Notes under the pieces: model-generated | What the model saw: the letters and a program-made list of their open reading frames with translations, nothing else | Databases searched by the model: none | Told to the model about the DNA's origin: nothing | Shown here: positions 11,294 to 21,600 of the stretch, piece by piece | Layout of the letters: every line of letters begins with the position of its first letter | How positions within the stretch are numbered: the stretch's first letter is position 1 | Assembly (NCBI GenBank): GCA_026260175.1 | Contig: JAKCWW010001090.1 | Span: 50,788 to 81,562, forward strand | Source: Reticulitermes lucifugus | Taxonomy: Eukaryota > Arthropoda > Insecta > Blattodea > Rhinotermitidae | DNA length: 30,775 nucleotides | Direction: 5' to 3' | Program-made: the position numbers and the translations under genes

Positions 11294-11529
11294 TTTGAAT
11301 CTAAGGTAAAGTTCACCCTAGAACAGGCCATGAAGGCCAAAAGGGGGTTTAGAGGTATAGCTGTACTCTTTCTTTAACCTCTGCACCCATTGTGCAGGAG
11401 GCTGGGTTGGCCCCAGGGCCGGTATGGACGAGTGCGGAAAATCTCTTCCCCACCGGGTTTCAATCCCCGGACAGACGAGCCCGTAGCGAGTTGCTGTACC
11501 GACTACGCTATCCCAACCCGCCTTTGAAT
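11294..11529 (-). mobile_element. SINE family A copy with target-site duplication
   Basis: The minus strand carries the same head and body as the 6420 element. Head and B-box region are around 11450-11520 (complement of ccgggtttcaatccccgg), followed by 'cgtccataccggccc' and 'gcctcctgcacaatgggtgc'. Flanking repeats tttgaat (11294-11300 and 11523-11529) extend imperfectly to about 13 bp (tttgaatctaagg versus tttgaatatacgg). It is shorter than the copy at 6420 because the section between the 'gggtgc' block and the 3' end is deleted. Confidence 0.8.
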
Positions 11530-11608
11530 ATACGGCAAAAGAATAAATTTGTTTTATATTGGCTAAATTCAATCAAAATTCTTCAAGTACAGGACAAAGT
11601 GCCATAAT

Positions 11609-11731
11609 GCTCGAATTTGAGGTTCGTGCAAAGTTTTGAAGATCCAAGACTTCGGCTATGTTACGCCGTGTCCAGTGGTAAATAATTACGGACGTTTTGG
11701 GGGGAGCCTACTCTCTCCATCTTCACGGTCT
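11609..11731 (-). repeat. Dispersed tail-family copy
   Basis: On the minus strand it begins ccgtgaagatggag, passes through a gaaac-like core (aaaacgtccgtaa) and ttaccactggacacggcg, and ends gaacctcaaattcgag. The order and the end match the copies at 14958 and 27318. No target-site duplication is evident. Confidence 0.65.
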
Positions 11732-14017
11732 GTTAGTGCATAAAGAATAGTCTCACCGGAAGATATGGGTATATACTAGAAGTGTAATATACAAATATCT
11801 TCCCGCACGGTTAATCTTCATAGATGCTAGATCATAAAGATGGTGCCAGTGCGCTGTTCCGATACATCTGTAACTCTTTACCAATCGATACGACGTAACG
11901 TACCAGAAAATTTGGGCCTTAAATTTAAATGAAACAATAATACGTTTCTTACGTCTGTTCAGGAGATTCCCATTTTGAAACTCGGCCGGGGTGTAGTACA
12001 ATTACATCCACGAAGTCTCCGTCATTTAGCATAACAGTCTTCAGCGCGAGTCTTACAAACCTTACTGTCCTCCCACCTCAGTCACATGATTGTAGCTACT
12101 ACGTAAACAGACGAATACTGGCACCTCCACCCCTCCAACTGCAGAAACACACTGATCTACGCGCACACGACTTCGCGCATTATCCCGAATTTTGACATCA
12201 GCCAAGATTCGCTAAGGCTACCCGCGCCTGAGGCTTAAGACTTTGTGGAATTAATCCTGCCATAACGGCCATCCTGACTAACTTTTCTGTTGTTTACCTC
12301 AGTTTCTCCAGACAAATACTATGTTAGTGCCTTAAATTGGGCTGCGATCGCTTCCTTCATATCTCTTTATATCTTCTTACCCATCAGTCATTGAGTTAAG
12401 GCACCTTCGTTAAATAAACTACACCTAAGAAATTTGTTGTGTGCGTCTAGAAATGAAGTTCGCAAACTAATAGACGCGACCTCTACATCGTGCTTTCATT
12501 TTGTCTACTTTGTATTGTGAAAGGATGGAAATTAATAAGAAATACATTATGAATTCTTCCATTTTGCTTTTTGTGACGTTCTAAAGGGAGTTATTGTAAT
12601 TTGGAATGCCTGCGTTTCTGTTCTACAGATGATGAGGTTAGTGTAGTGTGCTTGATGAGAATGCTTCGAGAATGAGCCTTAATGTCAAGAAACTCGCGAA
12701 ATTCTCATACAAATAAAACCGCCTAGCAGGGATGAAAGCCGTTTGTACAAAGCACCAGTTAGGCCTACGTGAAGAAAGAGTTAAAGAAACGAAAGTCTCA
12801 GCAAGATGAACAACACAGAATTACGTCTTTATATCTGGACTTATGTTCAAAAAGAAAATAATTGCTTGTGATATAAAAATAGCGATAATTTTAGTGAACA
12901 AACTACTATTAAAACCCAACACGTGTAATTACACTTATGTCTGCATTTAATCGTTCATAGGAAGGATTACGGCGTCCTGTAACTTGGAATGTCTTAGATT
13001 AGTCTCTTATTGTATCACTCAGTGTTCAGCCTCCCATGCATTTTCAGTAAAAAAACACCATTTATTTTGTTTATATTTAGGAAATTCAGTTTGTGTAACT
13101 GTAAATAAATGAACTTTATTTTGACAAGTTACAAAAGAGTCGGTGAAACTTACATGTTGAAAGTGAATTAATAGACCAGGAATCACTGGTTCCGTCTACA
13201 TACCTCTAACAATACTGGCCTTCAGCCTGACACAGTGATGTCAAAATTTCTTATTGCCGGACAGTTAAAAAGACTTAGAACTTTTGTGTGAAAATTCCGT
13301 CTAATATCCTGAAGCAGCTGTAAGAACGTTTATCACAGGGAGGCGGTTTATTGCCCTATTAAATAAGTAACTTGATATTTTCTCCGCCTTCCCCCCCCCC
13401 CACTATTTATTTTCCATACAAATACGTTCCCTCGCAGTTTAAAATAATTTCTTTCGCTAATTATCAATAAATAATGTATAATTTACACTCTACTAGTAAA
13501 TCATCGAATGGGTTTGCGAATGTCGTATAGCTAACAAATTGTGGAAATTATAACTATTTTACTGCAGTATTTCATAATAGCGCAAAAGGCACAGTTCGGC
13601 GCTTTGGTGTTGTGAATTATGTACTTATTTTTACTTTACCGTATGTTACATCGTAATGGTGGAGTGGAAGCCATAAAGTACTGGCCATGGAAGCACTGTC
13701 GTCTTCTATGTTAAGCTCAGAATTTATGGGCTTAAACCGAGAGCCGAAAGTGCATGAAGGTGATATGCACTTCCTGTGTACAAAGGTGTTGTTCTGTGTA
13801 GAGTCGCTGTAGAAAAGTCAACTGAGGCAATTAGAGTAAGTCGCTAAATCATACAGCCGGGTAATATCACAAGAATGGCAGTGCACTGTGAGATTAACGT
13901 ATAGGCCTGCAGGTGAATACCGACTTTTCCGACGAAAAGAACGCTTTCAGCTTCAGGTTTGAAGGATTAAATTCAAACATGACATTTTAATGTAGAAAAT
14001 GTAAGAAATTTTTCACT
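11732..14017. other. Unassigned sequence with a GC-richer block and a poly-C run
   Basis: Positions about 12000-12300 are noticeably richer in C and G than the flanks but show no convincing open exon with splice sites. An 11-base C run occupies 13391-13401. The rest is AT-rich and unrecognised. Confidence 0.4.
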
Positions 14018-14142
14018 CCTAAAAATGGAGTCAGTGTTTTACTCCAAAACGTCGGTATCCATCTACAAGTATACGCGTTTTAAAAACCCAGAAGACCACA
14101 GCCTGAATTATCTCTGCCGTGAACACTGGAAACCTGACTTTA
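14018..14142 (+). repeat. Dispersed tail-family copy
   Basis: The copy starts cctaaaaatggagtcagtg, with ggagt pairing to actcc before aaaacgtcggta. It continues into cccagaagaccacagcctga and ends with ctctgccgtgaacactgg. This parallels the other copies, including the ggagt...actcc stem. The frame shadow 'KTSVSIYKYTR...NPED' is a repeat by-product, not a gene. Confidence 0.6.
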
Positions 14143-14499
14143 GATTTTTGTCATTTATACGTATAATTCCCAGTTCCTCGTCTGTGTTAATAAGCTCAGA
14201 CAGTAAGATGTTGAAGAGGAGGAAATTACCACCTGTTTTTACAAAACTTGACATTTTGACTGCATAGATTGTAATTACAGCAATATAAATACATATTTCC
14301 TTTAATAGAATGTGGCCGAAAATTTTTCCGAAACTTTTACATTTGTATGCAGAATCCCTTAAAATAGAGCAAACTTCGATTTTGAAGCCAAATGACCTAC
14401 TTAGCAATGCACTTACATTCATGTCCACCCTTTCCAGTTTCTAAGTTTTTTGAGTGTGTTATTTAAAGACTCTGTCACTTTCTTGGTTATGTAGCGTCA

Positions 14500-14695
14500 G
14501 TGATAATATTAGTGACGTGCGGAATGATGAGAGTGGAAACACAAGTACTCGGAGATAAACCTTCCCCAGTGCCACTTTGTCCCCCACAAACCCCACGTGG
14601 ATTAGCCAGGCATTAAACCCGATCCTTCGTGGTGAGAGACCGGCAACTAACGCGCTTGAGCCGTAACACGACCCCCGCAGCCATGGCATTACCGA
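14500..14695 (-). mobile_element. SINE family B copy (tRNA-Glu-like head)
   Basis: On the plus strand it contains gagagtggaaacacaagtac, cccagtgccactttgtcccc and ccacaaaccccacgtgg. The head follows (gtggtgagagaccggc to ccatggcat). It matches 7148-7295 in body and 30719-30775 in head, so the element is on the minus strand with its head at the right. Confidence 0.7.
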
Positions 14696-14957
14696 GAACA
14701 GAGCCTGTTTACATTAGCAGGCTGTGGGACACTCAGTTTTTTGTTTCATTCTGTTAAATCATATAACATGTCTGAAAATAGAGCACTCTTGCATCATTTC
14801 ACACAGGTTTCTCGGAGTATAAAGCAGATAAGGTTTTATTCGAAGAAGAAATGAGGGCTGGCCTCTTTCCAAGAAGATGGAAAAATTACTTGTGACAAGG
14901 GTGAGAACTTTCAAAGCCTAAGTTAAAATCTGAAGTCACTCTTCTTGGAATATTAGA

Positions 14958-15082
14958 CCCTGCAGATGGAGGCAGTACACTTTTCCGAAACGCTGGTAAC
15001 TATTTACCAGTCGACACGGTGTAACATCCCAGAAGAATTGGATCTTCATCGTCACCGCTGTGATGACTTCAGATCTCGAATT
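14958..15082 (+). repeat. Dispersed tail-family copy
   Basis: Starts ccctgcagatggaggcag, with a short stem before tccgaaacgctggtaac. It continues through ttaccagtcgacacggtg and catcccagaagaattgg and ends at ttcagatctcga. Among the copies here it is one of the closest to the apparent consensus. No duplication of target sequence was found. Confidence 0.65.
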
Positions 15083-16446
15083 CTGTAGTTGTCAGTGCCG
15101 CTTTATAAAGACTATATCCTGTAGCATTCATAAAATAGATATGATCCCGCGATCATTCGGTGTAGATCTTAGAAATTGGCATTCAGTGTATATCTTGAAC
15201 GAAAGAACCTGTCGTTGAAAAAGTAATAGACGAAATCCGTTTCCATTCACTATTCAGCAGTGAAAAATACTTTCCGAGAGTGCTCATGAAGGGCTGAATA
15301 GAAGACTCTTGATGTATACTTGTCCAGAACTTGAATAAATACATAGCTTACGGCTTCAGAATGGGAGAAGAGGATAAAGAAGTACCTGAACTCACGCCTA
15401 TGTTGGTTGAGATAAAAAGAGGAACACTATATCGCGATGTAAACACCTACGCACAAGTACCTTGGTCTTTGTAAAGCAAAGTAAAGGAAGTTTTTATTCA
15501 ACATTTCTTAAATTAATCATGGGCTTTTTCGAATTTAAATAACACTACGGTACTAAAAGTGTATTGGTTGGGGGTTCTAATGCACTTTCCCTAGGCACAG
15601 CTTTCGTGTCAAAATTTTTGTCCAGTGCAAGCGGTTTTATATGATTCGTATGATTCGCTTTTCAACCAGACACCTGTAGTTTATATCGATTTGGATTTAC
15701 TGTGTGTATGTTATAATAAATGTGGATTATTGGCACTGCTTAAGAAGATGTTTGGAACAGAGTAGCAATAAATTACACTGCGACGTACCTGTTTTCAGCA
15801 GTGCGATGAAAATAGTTACACAGCTTGCATATTCGCAATCACTGGAATCATAATTTCACAGTGGCCCTCAGGGGCGTTTACATGTAATAGTGAATCGGCA
15901 GTAGAGCTCTCTGTGGAAACTGCAGTTAGAGATGGGAATTACTAAATAATCACAATGAATTTTTAATGCACATTTCACTAGAGAGATAAAATTTTCCACT
16001 AACCAAGTTATATCTGTATTAGTCTGTATTATCTGTAGTATTAAAGGTGTCTGTTTGATATTTCACTCTGTGCATAACCTTCAGTATTGTGAATTGAGTT
16101 GGATGGATGCAGTCTATCAAATACGTGCATATCTAACATTCAAAATCAAGAGATTAGGTACACAGGAAGACTATAAGGCAGAAATATTATCATTAGCAAG
16201 ACGCCATTAGATCGTAAATTGGAAAATGTGACATTACAAACGATTTAACTAGTAAATCCACACTTCACACTTTATTGTGAAAGAAAAATATAGTGTTTGC
16301 TGCCGTAAATATTTGTCGATTTTCTTGAAGGATTTGAAGTAATTAGAACTTTATTTAGTACCTTCGTATGTTATTAAGGAAAGAGTGAGTAATACTGAAA
16401 TACAGGCGTTATCTTTCTTTCTCATTCTGACCTCTTGTACCTACTC
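15083..16446. other. Unassigned intron-like sequence
   Basis: AT-rich, with no exon or repeat recognised. Confidence 0.4.
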
Positions 16447-16464
16447 ACTGTAGGTGTAGAGGGT

Positions 16465-16685
16465 TATTGTTGCACTTGATCACACTCAAGGACATACACA
16501 CACACACACACGGTAGGACTTCTCTGGACGAGGGATCAGCCCGACGCAGAGACCTCTACCTGACAACAACACCCACAAAAGACAGACATCCATGCCCCGG
16601 CGGGATTCGAACCCGCAATCCCAGCAAGCGAGCGGCCGCAGACCCACGCCTTAAACAGCGCGACTGCCGCGTTCGGCCAGGCGTT
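16465..16685 (-). mobile_element. SINE family C copy (tRNA-Leu-like head)
   Basis: A near-perfect B-box complement, gcgggattcgaacccgc, lies at 16600-16616. To its right, on the minus strand, the head reads ggccgaacgcggcagtcgcg, then tttaaggcgtgggtctgcgg, similar to the tRNA-Leu D-arm signature (GGCCGAG...CTAAGGCG). The distance from the anticodon-like arm to the B box leaves room for a long variable arm. The body contains a (CA)n run at 16495-16511 and matches 10930-11195. An intact tRNA-Leu gene is excluded because acceptor and anticodon stems do not pair well. Confidence 0.8.
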
Positions 16686-17010
16686 ATAAGACTTTGTAAA
16701 TGTCGTTGTGAAAATAATACTTTTGGGTTTTACAGTAACAAAATTTGACGTCCTTCGTCCTATTACACGAAATAGACACGATTTTACACGTGTTATGATG
16801 ACGAAATTAGCTGCCGATTAATCCTTCATATTCTCGTAAGTGCTGGCAAACCTGATGGGTGATAACCTCTATGGGTACTTACATGTAGATGGTAGGATAT
16901 TAAAGCATATTTAAAGTACTTTAGTTAGGTGTAACAATGTACATTGGATTCGTGTTGCTCACGATAGTCTAGTGGCGAGCAGCTGTGAGCACTGTAAGGA
17001 AGATTACTTC

Positions 17011-17144
17011 CTTCTGGGATATGTATAGTTTACTCTTCAAACCGAAGTTGGAGGCAACGGGTTCCTCCGAAACGTCGGCACTCTCTACCAAAGTACATGG
17101 CGTCACACTTCATAATCGCTGCCGTGAGGGTCTGAGATCTCAAG
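17011..17144 (+). repeat. Dispersed tail-family copy
   Basis: Begins ttctgggatatgtatag and contains ccgaagttggaggcaacg, cctccgaaacgtcggcac and accaaagtacatggcgtc. It ends gccgtgagggtctgagatct. The ggagg...cctcc stem before gaaacg is preserved. Confidence 0.65.
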
Positions 17145-17285
17145 GTAATAAACGTGAACTGTCCAGTTGTGTAGAACGGTGTGGCGCAACCTCGTTTGAC
17201 CGCGGGCCACTCAGGCGCGAGTGACTTGGCCAAGTAACGCAGAGTGTTCTTAAAGTATTAATGTAGTCAACATATCAATATTATG

Positions 17286-17733
17286 TGTTACTGAAGGCCC
17301 CGCGAGCCTCTTAGGAAAGGTCAAGGGCCACGGGAGGAGTACCACTCTTTTAGAAGGGCTTTTCTTTGTGTACTTAGAAGGCATTCATTTCTTTGGGGTG
17401 CGGTATCTTGTTGGTCATAAGGTTTACGACTTGCCTTGGTCTGTGACCAATGGATGTCTAGTTTGAGGTGACCTAATTCCACCCGAAAATAACCCAGATT
17501 ACGGGCGCGTGTCGTTAAATTACGTAAGTTAATCTCCTCTTTCCTACAAGGCAATATGCTCTATGTTTTTGAGCGGGCTAAAGGTCGGATGGAATATAAG
17601 CCAGTAATGGCGTGATGCTGCTGTTGAACTTTAGCTAGTCAGACACTCACTCAACTGCTGTGCGACCCTGTGTTCACTCTCACAGCAAATAAAGCTGTTT
17701 GAAAAGAGCTTTATTCGCGTGTGTGCTGTGACA
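17286..17733 (+). mobile_element. Candidate solo LTR
   Basis: The block begins tgttactgaagg and ends gtgctgtgaca, giving TG...CA termini. Near its 3' end it has a TATA-like atataag at 17594-17600 and an AATAAA at 17688-17693, followed by a short U5-like tail with ctttattcgcgtgtg. This promoter-to-poly(A) spacing of about 95 bp is typical of an LTR R region. No matching 4-6 bp duplication was found for these ends, and no second LTR or gag/pol is in the window, so the exact boundary is uncertain. Confidence 0.45.
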
Positions 17734-19519
17734 TTACTAAACAATGTATGGATTGCTCCACTGTACTGCATAGCTTGAAACTACGATGTACCTGTCAGTC
17801 CCATCAACCCACGAAAAACACTCAACTTTATGAACTCTGCGCACTCAACACACCTGCACAACGCGCGCGGCTTTGTTCTCTGCATGCTTATATGTTGGTC
17901 ACTCTCGTGAAACGAAGCAATTTGTTATATTATGTCTTTCATATCCCGTCAAGCATCGTTTTGTAAAATATGATATTCGTTTTGGTAAATCAATAAGTAA
18001 TCAAAGCAATGTGCGACAAGTTTCTCTGCGAAGCTGAGGGTGTTTCCGTCATATAAAAAAATATAGTTTTGTTTTTCCCCCTCAAAACCCGCACTTGGCC
18101 AACTTTACGTACTGTTATGATTTCACTGCCCCAGAAGTCTGCGGCTACGATACATAAATTGATACGGGAGAGGCGCTGTCGACGAAAACCAGGCCATTGT
18201 TTTACAGAATAAGCAGCAGTCTCATAATCAGTGTTGTTTAATTATGATAGCTTTCAAGGCCAAGATATGAAGCGCGAACGAAGTGTTATTGATTGAGCCA
18301 GTTTTTGGTTACCTTGTTATCAGACATAATCAGTCTATGCAGTCTTTCTTGTAGGATGAGAAACCAAATGCTTTACCCATACCAAATACCTGATAGAACT
18401 GTGAATTTCCACAGCATGTTTTAATCTATAAGCATTTCGATATAAGACGAGAAGAGAAACGTTTTTGAACTGAATAGCATCGTATTTAATCGTATCTTAA
18501 TTCCGAATGATTTAGTGGCTATCATTTTCTCGTTCTATTAATAAGAAAGCACAAAGTTGTATTTAATAACCACAAACTTCCCCTGCGTGAGAGGAAAAAA
18601 ATGTAAGGGCTGGGTCGAACTTCATTTCATACGAAAATAAATCATGGCGCTAGGATGTAATAAACATCTTGTACTGTGAGACGTCGGTAGGGCTTTTATT
18701 AAATCGGCCGCGTACTTTACAGAAATGATGTATGGTGTGTAGTCATTTCTGAGGAACCAAGTATTTGATGCTTTGCGTGTTGGAGCCCATGTTCCTTGTT
18801 GGTCTCTATGATGGGTAAACTGACTTCCGCAGTAAATATAGAACTGAAGGCAGGAACTTTACTCGTTGGCCGAACTGGCAACGATGTTGCCGGTCTACGA
18901 CCATAATATCCACGGCCCATCTTCAGGCCCGTGTTTACACCAGCAGGAAGGCGATTTGTGGTGGATCGAGGCTACTAACCCTAACAGTATTCTTATTTGG
19001 CTTTCTTCTCGCAACAAAAATCGATAGAAATGAGGCAAATGAGGTAAAGGTACACGCAAAGTCTTTTTGTATGCCTAAAGATCGCAACACATAAAAACGT
19101 GTAGAGGAGTGAAACTTATTTTTATTGCATTTTGAACCTCTGCAGAAGTTTGATGTGAATAGTAGCTTCGCCCTCCGGCCGTATTAGCTGCACGCAATGG
19201 CCCCCAGTACGTACTGAATATGAAGATAGGTTTGTTCGTAAGCCGGTCTCGACGTGATTTCGAAAAGACAATTATTGCCCCTGATGGGGCTCGAATATGT
19301 AAGTAATTAAAGTTATTCTGTTATTCTTTGTTATTCTGTTATGAGAAACAAATATAAATCCAAAATATAGGTTCGTATCCTTTATATATATATATACTTT
19401 TATTGTGGCTGAATTCCTTGGTGCCTTCTGACTGCTAAATACGTTGATATGCATTTTGTTACTCAGCATAGACACCATATGTATAAGGGATATGTTACAT
19501 TTTTTGTATTTCTTAAAAC
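17734..19519. other. Unassigned sequence
   Basis: No gene supported. A moderately GC-rich block at about 18700-18970 gives a 67-codon minus-strand frame without recognisable domains. It may be an uncharacterised repeat. Confidence 0.4.
19313..19397. repeat. Short gttattct tandem motif and TA run
   Basis: The octamer gttattct recurs three times between 19313 and 19338, followed by a TA dinucleotide run at about 19384-19395. Low-complexity sequence only. Confidence 0.6.
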
Positions 19520-19744
19520 ACAGGCACTCATAAATTTCACACTGTTGACACCGTGCATCTTCGTCATATTAAATTAGGTTATAGACCAAGTGACTGTAGC
19601 TTTTAGCAAAAAACCCCCTGACGATGATCCTAGGATCGAAACACGTGTAGGGGTACAATTTTAACAATTTTAATAATAAAGCTACTTAAAAAAGTGGTTT
19701 TAGTGTGCATAAGTTGGTCTATAACCTAATTTAACAGGCACTCA
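19520..19744 (+). mobile_element. Small insertion with 11-bp direct repeats and 21-bp inverted repeats
   Basis: The 11-bp direct repeat acaggcactca at 19520-19530 and 19734-19744 looks like a target-site duplication. Within it, a 21-bp perfect inverted repeat occupies 19569-19589 and 19714-19734, and encloses a hammerhead-like core and an aataataaa run. The left inverted repeat lies 38 bp inside the left duplication, whereas the right one abuts the right duplication (sharing one base). This asymmetry argues against a simple cut-and-paste DNA transposon. It fits Penelope-like elements, whose copies often have inverted flanks and ribozyme-bearing terminal repeats. No coding sequence remains. 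Confidence 0.7.
19614..19653 (+). ncRNA. Hammerhead-ribozyme-like core, minimal type I
   Basis: All elements appear in order. Stem I 5' strand is CCCC (19614-19617) and the core CUGACGA (19618-19624) fits CUGANGA. A small stem GAUC/GAUC has loop CUAG (19626-19637). The core GAAA is at 19638-19641. A palindromic CACGUG occupies the stem III position (19642-19647) and the UA cleavage dinucleotide is at 19648-19649. Stem I 3' strand is GGGG (19650-19653). Two caveats apply. One unpaired U (19625) lies between the core and stem II. Stem III has no loop, so activity would need dimerisation, as reported for minimal hammerheads of Penelope-like elements. If active, it would self-cleave element transcripts after A19649. 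Confidence 0.55.
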
Positions 19745-20037
19745 GTTTTGCATAATTTTTACAAGTTGAGCCAGAATGACAACATAATAGTACGCTGTTA
19801 GCACGCACGTATTATGCTGTTGCCTGTGGTCTGCTGTAACCTGCTGCAACTGCCTCAAGTTCCATGGATTACATGTCAACTAATTAAGTTATGAATACCG
19901 AATTACACGGTCTCAGGGGCGCAAGAGAATCATCTGTGGTTTTGGAAGATACTTACAGATACCTTGTTTATTTAACGACGTTGTCAGTAATTCAGTGCAG
20001 CGTAGAATTAATGTATGATAATTAATAATTAGAAATT

Positions 20038-20205
20038 ATGTGGAAGGAAGCGGTCGTGGCGTAATTGAGGTTCTACCTCAAAAAATATATAGAAGGTTAT
20101 TGAGGAGAGGGACGAAAATATCTGTCGGGATAATTGGTGTCGAAGGCGAGATTCGAACCCGGCACGTTCCGATTACAAGACACGTCACCGTTGGACCCAC
20201 CTTAT
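20038..20205 (-). mobile_element. SINE family E copy
   Basis: The B-box complement cgagattcgaacccggc (20148-20164) lies near the right end, and the head runs to about 20203 (gttggacccacc). The body to the left begins atgtggaaggaagcggtcgt and recurs, diverged, at 21488. The head has four pairable terminal bases (GGTG/CACC) but a poor anticodon stem, so it is a SINE rather than a functional tRNA gene. Confidence 0.65.
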
Positions 20206-20263
20206 TTTATATGTTATCAGTTAATTGATTACGTACTTGTTTTAACAAAAATCCATAAAATCA

Positions 20264-20640
20264 GGGTGAGATGGACGGATCACATAGCACACAGGGTATA
20301 GGTGTGAAACAAATATAAAATGTATGGTGGTTAAGTATAAAGGCGCTCAGGATATGGACCAGTGGCAGAACACGGCAATTAGACTTAGGATTCCATAAAA
20401 AACGATGGATTTCTTCAGCGTCTGAGGGACTATTAAGTTCTTAAAGGAATTAGTTAATTACCCTGAAAGGAAGGAACCGCTCCGAGTAACCAGGCGTAGA
20501 TAAAAAGATAACATTAAAATCAATCTTAACGAGGTAAAGTGCAGGAGTGTGGACAGGAGCTACCTGGATAGTGTAACGGTCCATTGGCGGGCTCTAGTGA
20601 GCACTGTAATACCTTTGGATCCCATAAAAGGAGGGAAATG
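20264..20640 (+). pseudogene. Decayed LINE ORF2 C-terminal pieces
   Basis: Three pieces read like LINE C-termini once in-frame stops are ignored. At 20270 VRWTDHIAHR is followed by NKYKMYGG. At about 20350-20450 there is DQWQNTAIRLRIP. At 20485-20640 RVTRRR, a stop, KDNIKINLNEVKCRSVDRSYLD, then WRALVS appear. Both the second and third pieces look like the segment after the RPRRRW motif, so this is either two nested LINE ends or one rearranged copy. It has many stops and no catalytic domains. It is more decayed than the LINE at 9178 and of a different subfamily. Confidence 0.6.
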
Positions 20641-21010
20641 TATTGATTAGCTTAGTTACTGCCATCATCTTGATCCTGTTGCATGCCTTTAGCTATAAAA
20701 CATTGACGGATGTTGCACCAGTGAGTGTAGAACAACTGCATTACACGCCCAGGTAGTTAAAATAGAACGTTACGATTTCGAAGGACAAAAAATCGCTCGA
20801 CTTAACGCCTGTGTGTATTTAATTCAGTGGGCGTGAGAAAAGTAATCCCAAATCGTAGCAACTGACTTCCTGTTCGCAGCCGTTTCGAATTGTTCAGAGC
20901 ACCGGTCATCCTGATGGAGATTTTGTGCGGTTTTCTCGGTCGTTCATGGAAAACACAAAGACCACTTTTCCCCTTCCCTTTCTGATTTGCGATACTTAGT
21001 AATTATAACA

Positions 21011-21308
21011 TTGAAAGTTAAAGTTCGCTCTATAACCTGCCATGAAGGCACAGAGGGGGAGTAGCGGTACAACTCTACTCTTTCTTTAACCTCGATGCTG
21101 GATGAGGGTGAGTGGTTAACGCCACTCCCCGGCCCCTTTATCACCGGCAATGACCCGGTACCCAATGCACAGGAGGGTGGCTGGGCCCCAGGGCCGATCT
21201 GGACGGGTGCGGAAAATCTCGCCCAAACCGGGATTCCGTCCCCAGACCGTCCAGCCCTTAGCGAGTCGCTATAGTGACTACGCTATCCAGTCCCACTGTT
21301 GAACGTTA
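21011..21308 (-). mobile_element. SINE family A copy with target-site duplication
   Basis: Approximate 10-bp duplications flank it: ttgaaagtta (21011-21020) and ttgaacgtta (21299-21308), with one mismatch. On the minus strand, the tRNA-like head with its B-box region lies around 21225-21295. 'cgtccagatcggccc', the 'gcctcctgtgcattgggtac' segment, the ggtgataaaggggcc segment and a 3' end matching 6420-6715 follow. It is nearly full length. Confidence 0.85.
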
Positions 21309-21483
21309 GTCCTTAAAAATTAAATGGGACTAGCTCAGTAGGCTCCTCTCTTTTCCGAAATGTTGTGTCACATTGAAGTACTAAGACGATGAACAAATTT
21401 CAGAAACCGTGTAATGCTAATATCAAAACTATAGCATGTAAGTTGTCGAAAATATTAGCGTCGAATGTAAGATGATTAATGAA

Positions 21484-21600
21484 GGATGAACTGGAAAGAA
21501 TGTGCGAGGAAATGGTCGTCGCCTGTTTCAATATACTATACATGTATTCGTCTGAATAGGCTAAAGAAACCACGGAAAGCGTCAGTCATGACAGTCAGTG
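21484..21600 (-). repeat. SINE family E body fragment
   Basis: The segment aactggaaagaatgtgcgag, followed by ggtcgtcgcctg, resembles the body start of the family E copy at 20038 (tgtggaaggaagcggtcgtgg). It then continues to ccacggaaagcgtc. No head with a B box is present on the right. The 107-codon plus-strand frame that starts here is not supported as a gene. Confidence 0.4.

Noticed and set aside
16600..16685. Possible functional tRNA gene on the minus strand
   Set aside because: B box is excellent, but acceptor and anticodon stems do not pair, and a second diverged copy with the same body shows it is a SINE.
19266..19300. Second hammerhead-like motif at cccctgatggggctcgaa
   Set aside because: It folds as a simple GCCCC/GGGGC hairpin and leaves no separate stem II between the CUGA-like and GAA strings.
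20145..20205. Possible tRNA-Thr-like gene on the minus strand
   Set aside because: Four acceptor bases pair and the anticodon-like loop reads cttgtaa, but the anticodon stem has at most two acceptable pairs and a SINE body is attached.
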